Shown here piece by piece: positions 27,181-35,800 of a DNA stretch of 64,000 nucleotides. Each line of letters opens with the position of its first letter. The stretch's first letter is position 1. The notes below the pieces were generated by a model. That model made no database searches. It worked only from the letters and a program-made list of their open reading frames with translations, and had not been told where the DNA came from. The DNA comes from Pedobacter rhodius (GTDB taxonomy: Bacteria; Bacteroidota; Bacteroidia; Sphingobacteriales; Sphingobacteriaceae), in assembly GCF_027213645.1 (NCBI RefSeq), contig NZ_JAPWGL010000001.1:186001-250000 (forward strand). The letters run 5' to 3'. The position numbers were made by a program, and so were the translations under genes.

Positions 27181-27453
27181 TTATTCATCTTTTTCCTCAT
27201 CATCTTCAAATTCTTCGTTTAATAAAGTGCCTTCTCCATCTGCAAATTCAACTTCATCCGCTGAATAGTCGCTGTCATCAGCATCTTCATCCTCATCTGT
27301 TGGATCCGGCTCAGCACCTGAAGTTTCTGCAAAATCAGATTCAAACTTATCATGAGGTCCTGACCGCTCGACCTGAAATTGTTCAATGTTCGGGATTTCT
27401 TCTTCGTGTAATGATTTATTTTCTTCGCTTAAATTATAATCCTGATTTTCCAT
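27181..27453 (-). CDS. Small, strongly acidic protein of unknown function
   Basis: 90 residues, about 40 percent Asp plus Glu (for example DPTDEDEDADDSDYSADEVE). No signal peptide, cysteine or hydrophobic segment, so it is a probable disordered cytoplasmic protein. The composition alone cannot assign a role. It lies 58 bases downstream of... the minus-strand start side faces the TonB receptor stop (27512), in the same direction, so read-through from that receptor operon is possible. Confidence 0.6.
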   Translation of the reverse strand: MENQDYNLSEENKSLHEEEIPNIEQFQVERSGPHDKFESDFAETSGAEPDPTDEDEDADDSDYSADEVEFADGEGTLLNEEFEDDEEKDE

Positions 27454-27511
27454 AGTAAATTGATTTTAAATACATGTATTAAACAAGCAAAAATCTGATC
27501 CGGTTTTAATT

Positions 27512-29698
27512 TTATAATTTCAGTTTTATACCGGCATTAAAAGTCCGGCCTTCTGTATGCGTCCAGATGTCGTCGAAAGTAGGATTGTTATGTGCGCCGT
27601 TAACAACACTTTTGTACCTGCTTTGCCTGGTATCGGTAAAGTTTTCAGCGTTGATAAAAACAGCTACCTTTCCAAAAACCTTTTCTGCCATAAAGCCGAA
27701 TTCCCAATAAGAAGGGGTATGAAAGTTGTTATAGAGGTATTGCCTGTCGGTAAAATAGCCTTCAAGTCCGAATTTAAAATTTTTTTCTTTTTCATAAAGC
27801 AAAGCCAGATTTAACCTGTTTTTTGGTAATAAACGGATGTCTTCTATTACAGGCAGGTATTTGGCTTTTGCATTGGTATAGGTATAACCAGCGAATAGTT
27901 TAAAATCCTCTTTGAAAATAAATTTTGCGTTGGTTTCAAATCCTGTACTATTAACGGGTTGTACGGTGTTTGTAAAGTAGAAATTCAAATTTGCATCCTG
28001 CAAAAGAATGGTTGAATTGCTAATCCTCGTGTAAAAAAACATTTGATTTAAGCTTATTATCCAATCTTCGCCTATCGTCGTTTTATAGTTTACATCAGCG
28101 GTTCCGCCATAACTTTTTTCAGAAGCTACATCTTTCAGAGGTAATAAGTTCTGGTATTGAAAAGTTTCGGTTTGCTCGGTAAATAACGTTGGCGTTTTAT
28201 AACCTAAACCACCACCGATTCTCGAACTCCATTTATTGTTAAATTTATACAACGCAGAAACACGCGGCAGCACGAAGAAATCAGTATTGCTGTAAAAATT
28301 ATTGTAATAATGTGTTAAATCCGTTCTGATACCACTTTCGAGTTTCAGTTTTTCTGTCGCATCCCAGGTTTGCTGAAAATATAAACCGGCAGTTTTGGTA
28401 TTGAAATTTTTAGCTAAAGAAGAAGGGTTATCTTCTTTGAAATTATCATACACCAGATTAGCGCCGAAAATCAGACTTTGATTGTTTAAGTTTTTTAGAT
28501 AGCTGATATCGGTGTAAACATTATAATTGGCGCCTTTGAAACTATAATCGGGGATGTCTATACTGCGGTTAAAATAATTGAAACTTGTTTTTACACGAAA
28601 TAAATCCTTCTCGTTCGATTTTAAACTTAGGTTTAAGGTTGAGGTATTCCGGATGCTTTTATTACTTTCAAAATAAGTATGATTTTTATCCGCGCCGTCC
28701 TTTATCAGAAAAATATCGCCACCGGTCCGGTCACTTTTGGTTAACGCATTTCCAATAATCAGCGTTGTTTTTTCATTCGGATAAATAAATAGTTTCGGGT
28801 GAATGGTAAAGTCTTTTGATTTTGGCAATTCCGTAAAATCATCTTTATCCACATCATAAGGTTTTTGGAAATTTGATAGGGCGAGCAGGCTGTAACCAAT
28901 TTTGTCATTCCGTTTCATGGCGAAGCCACCAATGTTCGTCTGCCCTACGTTCGATTGATTAACTATAAAATTATAATCTCCTTTTTCACGCGGTGTTCTT
29001 GAAATAAAATTTACAACGCCTGCTATTGCGCCTGCACCATATAAGGTTGAAGCAGGGCCTTTAATAATTTCCACCTGACTTAAATCGAGTGGTGGGATTT
29101 CTAAAATACTCAGGCCATTTGCAAAATTGCCAAAACTTGCGTAGCCATCTTTAAGCAGCTGCGTGTAGCGCCCATCTAAACCTTGAATTCTGATGCTTGC
29201 ATTTCCACTTGTAGCAGAAGTCTGCTGTACAGAGATACCGGTACTTTCATGTAAAATCATGGAAACATTTGCAGGCCGCATATTGCTTTTTTCATCAATT
29301 TCTTCCAATTCTATCGTTTCTACGCGGGTTGGTGTATTTTGAATTGTTCTGCTGGTTCTTGTTGATGAAATAATAACTTCTTCCAGTTCGGATTCAGCTG
29401 CTTCCAGGAAAACTTCTAACGGATGTTGTTGATTAGCAGGAAAATCTACAATCAATATTTTTTCTTTGTAACCTACATGGTTAATTTTTATCACCTGTTT
29501 TCCGGCAGGAACGTTATCTATCGAAACTAAACCGAGCTGATTCGCACCGCTTGTTATAGTTCTGCCGGCAATACTTACCGTAGCGCCCGGTAAAACCGAT
29601 TTTGTTTCTTCTGATTTAATTAAAATTTTGAAACTGTTTTGCGCATAAGCACTGGTTATGCACAATACTGTGCACAACACCAAAAATATTTTTTGCAT
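27512..29698 (-). CDS. TonB-dependent receptor, probably metal-linked
   Basis: 728 residues. Signal peptide MQKIFLVLCTVLCITSAYAQ, a carboxypeptidase-regulatory-like domain (about 22-110), the TonB-box-like VIISSTRTSRTIQNTPTRVE, a plug with GLDGRYTQLLKDG and VEIIKGPASTLYGAGAIAGV, and a barrel ending NAGIKLKL. The layout is close to CirA/BtuB-type receptors rather than SusC. The gene immediately upstream encodes a Cys-rich DUF6660-like protein, which commonly sits with receptors and efflux systems of copper or zinc loci. A metal or metallophore ligand is therefore an inference from context. Confidence 0.9.
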   Translation of the reverse strand: MQKIFLVLCTVLCITSAYAQNSFKILIKSEETKSVLPGATVSIAGRTITSGANQLGLVSIDNVPAGKQVIKINHVGYKEKILIVDFPANQQHPLEVFLEAAESELEEVIISSTRTSRTIQNTPTRVETIELEEIDEKSNMRPANVSMILHESTGISVQQTSATSGNASIRIQGLDGRYTQLLKDGYASFGNFANGLSILEIPPLDLSQVEIIKGPASTLYGAGAIAGVVNFISRTPREKGDYNFIVNQSNVGQTNIGGFAMKRNDKIGYSLLALSNFQKPYDVDKDDFTELPKSKDFTIHPKLFIYPNEKTTLIIGNALTKSDRTGGDIFLIKDGADKNHTYFESNKSIRNTSTLNLSLKSNEKDLFRVKTSFNYFNRSIDIPDYSFKGANYNVYTDISYLKNLNNQSLIFGANLVYDNFKEDNPSSLAKNFNTKTAGLYFQQTWDATEKLKLESGIRTDLTHYYNNFYSNTDFFVLPRVSALYKFNNKWSSRIGGGLGYKTPTLFTEQTETFQYQNLLPLKDVASEKSYGGTADVNYKTTIGEDWIISLNQMFFYTRISNSTILLQDANLNFYFTNTVQPVNSTGFETNAKFIFKEDFKLFAGYTYTNAKAKYLPVIEDIRLLPKNRLNLALLYEKEKNFKFGLEGYFTDRQYLYNNFHTPSYWEFGFMAEKVFGKVAVFINAENFTDTRQSRYKSVVNGAHNNPTFDDIWTHTEGRTFNAGIKLKL

Positions 29699-29753
29699 TT
29701 AAATTGTATTTAAAAATGAATGAGTAATACTGTTATCCGTACTGGATTCCGAA

Positions 29754-30086
29754 TTATCCGATAGTATTCATTTTTAACTTTGGCGGCTGCCAGATATTTT
29801 TTAAAAAACCAGAAGTAAATGAGTTTTTATACTCAGGTTCATTTTGACTACCCTTTTCTGATTTTTGTATGGCTGATAAGGAAGATTTTAATGTAAATAC
29901 CAGCGGCTGTCCGCAACAGTTACAGGCACAAAGCGGAGAACAGTTATCGGCATCGGCATGGTTTTGATTTTTCTTAACTGAAGCAGACACCTGAGTTTTG
30001 TTATCTGGTTGTGCTGCAAAGTCTTCACAGCTCACACAGGATAAAGTAAGTATACAAATGCTTAATAACCAGATAAAAGTTTTCAT
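29754..30086 (-). CDS. DUF6660-like Cys-rich exported protein
   Basis: 110 residues. The hydrophobic start MKTFIWLLSICILTLSCVSC is a signal peptide or short anchor. The central motif HADADNCSPLCACNCCG combines histidine and five cysteines, the hallmark of the small DUF6660 proteins of Bacteroidota metal loci. The C-terminal 40 residues are unremarkable and polar. It is the first gene of a two-gene unit, 55 bases before the TonB receptor. Metal binding is inferred from the cluster of cysteines; the metal is not identifiable. Confidence 0.75.
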   Translation of the reverse strand: MKTFIWLLSICILTLSCVSCEDFAAQPDNKTQVSASVKKNQNHADADNCSPLCACNCCGQPLVFTLKSSLSAIQKSEKGSQNEPEYKNSFTSGFLKNIWQPPKLKMNTIG

Positions 30087-30094
30087 TGCCGTTG

Positions 30095-30102
30095 CAAAGG
30101 TA
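30095..30102 (-). promoter_or_regulatory. -7 box of the DUF6660-TonB unit
   Basis: The minus strand reads TACCTTTG, an exact TAnnTTTG, with TTTA about 20 bases upstream. It ends 8 bases before the ATG, so the leader would be only a few nucleotides. Confidence 0.5.
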
Positions 30103-30235
30103 CAACCTCTTAAGGAATAATTTAAACCTCTTTGTTTAATCCTGAAAATAAATTAATGTTTGTTGTAAACCAATTTCAATTATTATTCCCTGCAGTTGTT
30201 TTATTTGTTAAACAATTCGAAAATCCCGGTGTTCT

Positions 30236-30258
30236 TTAACTACTTGTAACATAGTTAA
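30236..30258 (+). promoter_or_regulatory. Palindrome before the sigma-like gene
   Basis: TTAACTA (30236-30242) and TAGTTAA (30252-30258) are perfect 7-base inverted halves, 9 bases apart, ending 3 bases before the ATG. A protein site or mRNA stem at the start codon is possible. Confidence 0.35.
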
Positions 30259-30261
30259 ATA

Positions 30262-30573
30262 ATGCAGTCGACAGTCATTAACAATAAAATTATAGAAAAG
30301 CCTGTTTTAAAGGTTTGGGTATCTGCAAATGAAATTTCTATGGATAAACTTAAAATCCATGACGTAGAAGCTTTTAAGTCTTTTTATAAATTTTATGCGC
30401 CAGCAGTATATGGTTCTGTTTTGCGGAATTTAAAAGATGAAGCAAAATGCGACATTATTTTAGAGCAAACATTTATTCAGGCCTGGAGTACTATTTCTTC
30501 TTTTGATGGTTCTAAATGTAAAATGTTTACCTGGTTAAATAGAATCGCCAGAAATATTTCAAACCAATATTAA
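30262..30573 (+). CDS. Sigma-70 region 2 protein lacking region 4
   Basis: 103 residues. Residues about 30-103 match region 2 of ECF sigma factors: FKSFYKFYAPAVYGSVLRNL is region 2.1, the acidic EAKCDIILEQTFIQAWSTI is 2.2-2.3, and FTWLNRIARNISNQ is the 2.4 recognition helix with the usual TWL-x-RIARN. The protein stops exactly where the linker to region 4 would begin. The 26 bases before the converging gene cannot hold region 4 in any frame. It may be a truncated relic, or a short protein acting on core RNA polymerase. About 30 residues precede region 2. Confidence 0.8.
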   Translation: MQSTVINNKIIEKPVLKVWVSANEISMDKLKIHDVEAFKSFYKFYAPAVYGSVLRNLKDEAKCDIILEQTFIQAWSTISSFDGSKCKMFTWLNRIARNISNQY

Positions 30574-30599
30574 TTTTTGCCGACGATTACTTGTCCATT

Positions 30600-31217
30600 T
30601 TATTTACTTTTTTTTAAAGAGGAAAGTGGGATAAACCCTCTAATATCTTTACCAGAAGTGGTCGTAAAATAAACAAGTGCCCAATTTCCTGCGGTTACAT
30701 TTTCTATATCCAGGGTAACTTTGTCGCCTTTTAATACATAGGTTTTTAATTTTGTAGCAGCATCAGCCTTCTTATAAAAATAAGCTTTCGGTACATTTAC
30801 AATGTAATCTCCGGCCACCGCATCTGTGATTTTGCTATATAGGCCATTAAAATCAGTAGGTAAATGATCTGTCGTACAATTTCCAAATGCTGCTTTTATT
30901 TTTCCTTCAGTAACCGTTAGTGTAACTTTACAGCCAGGTTCATTTTCAGTACTCACCAATACGCAACTGTTACTTTTCAATGTACCTGTTCCGTTATAAT
31001 AGCCCATCTGATTATTTGCGGTATTCCACCAGCTGAATACCTGTGCGCTAACCAGATTGCCCGATTTTTGAAACGATATATAACAATAGGCACCGTTCGG
31101 ATTCTTTTTTTCATAAGTACCATTTTGCGCTTTAATAGTCATCGTAAATACTGATATCATTATCAGCAAGAGATAACCTGAGGATTTAAATTTCTTAATT
31201 GAAACAGGATGACTCAT
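30600..31217 (-). CDS. Exported protein of unknown function with SH3-like C-terminus
   Basis: 205 residues. An N-terminal hydrophobic stretch (GYLLLIMISVFTMTIKAQ) after a short basic lead is a signal peptide. The mature N-terminal half has a repeated beta pattern with NGTYEKKNPNGAYCYISF and paired cysteines. The C-terminal part, KAYFYKKADAATKLKTYVLKGDKVTLD ending VYFTTTSGKDIRGFIPLSSL (described in pieces, residues about 145-200), resembles a bacterial SH3 module. It is the last of three minus-strand genes with gaps of 70 and 26 bases. Confidence 0.7.
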   Translation of the reverse strand: MSHPVSIKKFKSSGYLLLIMISVFTMTIKAQNGTYEKKNPNGAYCYISFQKSGNLVSAQVFSWWNTANNQMGYYNGTGTLKSNSCVLVSTENEPGCKVTLTVTEGKIKAAFGNCTTDHLPTDFNGLYSKITDAVAGDYIVNVPKAYFYKKADAATKLKTYVLKGDKVTLDIENVTAGNWALVYFTTTSGKDIRGFIPLSSLKKSK

Positions 31218-31243
31218 GTTATCAGTGGTAATTGTAATGAAGA

Positions 31244-31570
31244 TTAATTAATATTTGCAGATATTTTCTTATTCCTGCTGTAAACAATCGCATAGAAAAT
31301 AACTGTAATTATTGGAATAAAAATTATCGTGATGCCTATTCCAATAAAAGCAAAACCAACAGATGGTGTTGCACATCTTACATCAGGAGGCAAATTGGCA
31401 ATATCAATATAAGTAGCCAATAATGGTAGCAGCAAACCTGTAAACAGACAAAAGATATTGATGAACAAATAAGATATCCTGACTTTATTGCGCATCTTTA
31501 AAACGCTCAGCACCAGCTGAATAATTGGTGCAATTACCAATAAGCATAAACAAATTATAAATAATATCAT
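31244..31570 (-). CDS. Small membrane protein of unknown function
   Basis: 108 residues with three hydrophobic segments: MILFIICLCLLVIAPIIQLV, ISYLFINIFCLFTGLLLPLL and FAFIGIGITIIFIPIITVIF (the last running into YAIVYSRNK). The C-terminus is basic and likely cytoplasmic. Family not recognised. It lies between two exported-protein genes in the same direction. Confidence 0.65.
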   Translation of the reverse strand: MILFIICLCLLVIAPIIQLVLSVLKMRNKVRISYLFINIFCLFTGLLLPLLATYIDIANLPPDVRCATPSVGFAFIGIGITIIFIPIITVIFYAIVYSRNKKISANIN

Positions 31571-31640
31571 GGCCGCTATTTATCTATACATACATCATGA
31601 AGCAAAAAGGTGACTCATAAAAACTAAATTTTAAATTAGC

Positions 31641-32153
31641 TTATTCGATATTTACACCATTTATACTTACTTCTTTACAGGTAATGGAAATCACACTGTT
31701 TCCGTAGTAATCTCCGTAAGATGCTGCTGAAAATTGATCTGAATAGCTATAAAGCGATGCCTGTTTAAACTTAACCACCCGGGTTGGGTTTTTGCCGTAA
31801 GTATCTGTAATGGTTACGGTACCGTCAAAGTAGGATTGTTTTTTAGCAAATACCTTCATTAACTCTGTATCAACCTGCTTAATATCCATGGTTAAATAAA
31901 ATGCAGGATAGCTACCGGGAGGTAATTTGGCTTTGGTTTTACTGGTATCAGCAGTTGATTTTAATGGCGAAAGGTCTTCGTAACCAGTTCTCGAAATCGA
32001 AGTACTTAAGGAGTTTAAATCTGCTTTGAGCGTGTTACCTTCGAAGGTAATCACCAGTTGAACATTGTTGCGGCGCTCATCAGATTGAGCAGATAATTTT
32101 GAAAATTGACCGGAAACTACAATGACAAACATTAATATAAAAAGTTTTTTCAT
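31641..32153 (-). CDS. Exported TssD/Hcp-like protein (tentative)
   Basis: 170 residues. The signal peptide is MKKLFILMFVIVVSGQFSKL, cut near LSAQ. The mature part has a pattern seen in Bacteroidota TssD (Hcp-like tube) proteins: a central VDTELMKVFAKKQSYFDGTV strand-helix, then VVKFKQASLYSYSDQFSA and a final ITCKEVSINGVNIE strand. Hcp/TssD proteins are normally cytoplasmic T6SS components without signal peptides, and no other T6SS genes are nearby. It may therefore be a fold relative with a different, periplasmic or secreted role. The family match is by eye. Confidence 0.55.
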   Translation of the reverse strand: MKKLFILMFVIVVSGQFSKLSAQSDERRNNVQLVITFEGNTLKADLNSLSTSISRTGYEDLSPLKSTADTSKTKAKLPPGSYPAFYLTMDIKQVDTELMKVFAKKQSYFDGTVTITDTYGKNPTRVVKFKQASLYSYSDQFSAASYGDYYGNSVISITCKEVSINGVNIE

Positions 32154-32833
32154 AATTTTTCTTTCTTATAGTCAGGTAAAATGTATGTATAACAACTATG
32201 CCTGTTATTTGTTGGTGGTGTTTACTTATTACATTAACCTTTAGATGGGCGACACAGATTGTATCTTTGTCACTACTATAACATCCGGCCAGAATCGCCT
32301 TATCTCCGTTCGAATTAAATTTCTGTATAGGTTTCTATTGAAATAAATTTGAATATATCGGGATCGAAAGCTTGGTTTTGGCTTACAACTAATCTACAAT
32401 TTCACTAAAAAGCAAAATTTGGTTTCGTGTAAAATTTTAACTTTTAAGCTGAAATTTTTTTCTGAATTAGTTTTTCCGGTTTTTTTTATTCTATTGATTC
32501 ACTATCAATCGATTATATATCAAAAAGCAATTTTTTTTGTTCCATTTGGGTAGTATTAGTAATACATTTATAAAGTTTATCTTAATTTATTGATTGTTAA
32601 TGTGTTAGATAACGTAAAAAATTAAATTTAAAAACCAATTATATAGGTAAATTGTCATCAATATTTGATTTGGTAACCCGAAAAGCATTGATTTAGTTGT
32701 TTTCTGAATATACACTTTCGTATTATTTCGATTTATGTCAATGCTGATTTCATAAAGACTTATTAATTTTTATTATTGGGCTATTTTGAATATTCAAAAT
32801 AGTGATGTTGAATCTTGGAGTTGTTGATAGCTG
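32154..32833. other. AT-rich gap upstream of the giant adhesin gene
   Basis: 680 bases without a convincing gene. A promoter-like TATCTTTG lies at 32262-32269, with TTT 19 bases upstream, far from the adhesin start. A perfect 22-base palindrome near the 3' end is listed separately. The rest is low-complexity AT-rich DNA with no recognisable repeat or RNA. Confidence 0.5.
32781..32802 (+). promoter_or_regulatory. Perfect 22-bp palindrome before the adhesin gene
   Basis: CTATTTTGAAT is followed directly by its exact reverse complement ATTCAAAATAG. It ends 31 bases before the ATG. There is no loop, so a DNA-binding protein site is more likely than an RNA stem. Confidence 0.6.
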
Positions 32834-35800
32834 ATGATTAAAGCGATACTATTAAAAATTTTTGTTTTCATTTTCTGCATTTTTTTTGCGGAGCTTTCGC
32901 ACGCAGATAATCCTTCCGTTAATTTCAATCCGAATCAAGGCAAAGATTTTAAAATAATTAATTCATTATTATCGTCAGTTGCGTTAAGATCAAATACGTA
33001 TTCCAATTTTAAGCGAATTTTTCAGTCCGCTTCAGCAACTCCTCCAACGTATTCCAAACATTATATCGCGCCTGCACCGTGGCAATACTGGAGCAAAGCC
33101 AACCAGATAGTTATTACGACAGAAAGTACCACAACTATTTCAGGTACAATTACAAAAAGCGATGGCACACTGTTATATAATTTTACCTGTTCAGCAGGTG
33201 TGCCATACATAGAAAGATTTACCGGGCTACCCGGCGCACTTCCAATTCATCCGCTTAATACCGTTGTAAATGGTGGTGGACTTATTGTAACCGCTGGTGG
33301 TTCGATTTCTGTTAACTTAAGGAACATTGCTTCTGATCAGTTGGGTAGTGATGGAAATGATGCCAACATAAAAGGTAATGCGTCTTTATTCAGTTTTGGA
33401 GATGCCGGTATAGGTACATCTTTTAGAGTTGGTTATTACCGGGATGGCAATTTAGCTGGGAATGAAAGACCAACATATAGCATCATGGCTATTGAAAATA
33501 ACACCATTATTAAGATAGCAGGTGCTGCGGTTACCACCTTGAATGTAGGTCAGAGTTATCTTTTTCAGTGTCCAATCGGAACGTTAGTTGAGTCGTCTGG
33601 CGCTGCAGTTATGAATACCTCTGCCAGACTGGATGCCCCGGGCGGATGCGGGGATGGGGCCTATAATCCGATTCCTCCAATCGCTTCACTGGGTTCGGAA
33701 TATGTTATTGTCAGAGGAGAAGGAAATCTAACAGCAGAGCAAACAACAGTCGTTAGTACCGAACCCGATACTAAAATTCGTATTGAATTTTTTGATGAAA
33801 ACGGTATTGAAAAAAAAGTTCAGAATATTACAATTGCAACAGCCGGAGATTTTAAAACTTTTAATCACGGCTACACAAATGGAGGAGGATACGATAAAAA
33901 TAATAATACAGGAAGATTTTCTTCCTCAAGAATTGTATCTGATAAAAATATTCTAGTTTTCTCCGGAACAGGTGGAATATCCGGTGGTGGTGGCTGCGAA
34001 GTTGATATCGCTACGCTCGTTCCCATCGCCAGCTGTGCGGGTTCTAAACAGGTAGAAACCTATAAATTTACATCCTACAAAGATGGGAACCTTCCTTATT
34101 TTGGATACATCTTAACAAAAAATACAGATAGAATTGATTTAACGACTAAAGGCACAACACCTTATACTTCGAAAGATATTGAAAGCATCACTGGCATAGG
34201 CCCTCGCAAAGCTTTGGGTACCTCCGGATTATACCTGATTAAATTTACAGATGCAAATATCAGTTATCCGAATGTGATTACCATCAATAGCACGAGCAGA
34301 TTAACCGTATCAATGGTTCAGCAGAGCAGTGATTTCTCTATGTCGAACTTTATTTCCAGATTTCCGGAGAAAGCTGAACAACCAACTGTTGATATGACGG
34401 ATTGTACCGCTGCAAAGCTTACGGCGAGCCCGGCGAGTACAGGACCGTATCAATGGTATTTTAATGGTGTGGCCATATCCGGTGCGGATAAAAGTACTTA
34501 TATCGCAACTACCTCCGGAAATTATACCGTTACCTCATCCTTAGAATGCGGGATGAGCGCACAGTCTTTACCATTGATCATTTCTTTATGTAATATCGAC
34601 CGATCGATTACCAAAACAGTTGACACTAAACTTCCTGAAGTTGGTGAGGTGGTTAGCTTCACGCTGAAAGCGGAAAATTTAGGCTCAGGAAATGCAATTG
34701 GCGTTTCAGTTACAGATTTACTTCCGGCAGATTATCAGTATGTATATAGCACGGTTTCAGAAGGAAACTACGATGCTGCTACAGGAACCTGGTCAATTGG
34801 ATCCATGAACAGTCATTCGGCAGCTACACTGGTTATAAAAGCAAAGGTACTTACTCAAGGTGTCCACGTTAATAATGCAACAATTACAGGCCCGCAAGCA
34901 GATAATGTTCAAAGCAATGATCAAAGTTCTGCCTCTACAAGTACAACACTCGGTACAGTTACGCTGATTACTGAAGGAGCAGACAGGAATGTTTGCGTAA
35001 ATACTGCAATTGCTGATATTGAATTTTTAGTAGGTGGTGGTGCTTCCGGCGCAAATGTTACAAATTTACCTTCCGGACTGACTTATAATTATGATACTAA
35101 CACTAAAAAGCTAACAATTACAGGAACGGTTAATACGCCCACACCGCCTGCCGGAATTACCTACACGGTAACCACTACTGGCGGTATTCCTGTTTCAAAA
35201 ACCGGGAATATCATTGTTCGGGATAATGTTACAACGCCTGTGTTTGCAAATGGGCTAACGTCTACCCGTTGCATGGGTGCTGGAAGCGATACTTATACAG
35301 CAACTTCATCTAATAGCGATGGTTTGGTTTATAGCCTGCTGCCTGCAAACGCCGGATCGATTGATCCGGTAACAGGACGAGTAACATGGGCGCTGGATTT
35401 TGTTGGTACGGCTACGATTACCGCAAAGGCAACGGGATGTATTGAAAAAAGTGCTGATTTTACAGTAACAGTGAACAATTTGCCAGCTGCACCAGGTGTT
35501 TCAGATGTTACTTATTGCAAGAACCAGGCTGCTGTTCCATTAACAGCTGCGCTTACAGAAACGAGTCTGGTCTGGTATAATAGCAGTGGCGCTGTAATCT
35601 CCGTGCCGACACCATCAACGGCTACCGTTGGGACTACGGATTTTTATGTAAGCCAGAAAAATGCGAACGGTTGCGAGAGTGCCAAATCAAAAATCACCGT
35701 TACGATTAATGATTTGCCAACTGCGCCAGGTGTTTCAGATGTTACTTATTGCAAGAACCAGCCTGCTGTTCCATTAACAGCTTCGCTTACAGAAACGAGT

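Noticed and set aside
31641..32153. Type VI secretion locus
   Set aside because: Only one TssD-like protein with a signal peptide; no sheath, baseplate or ClpV genes in the window.
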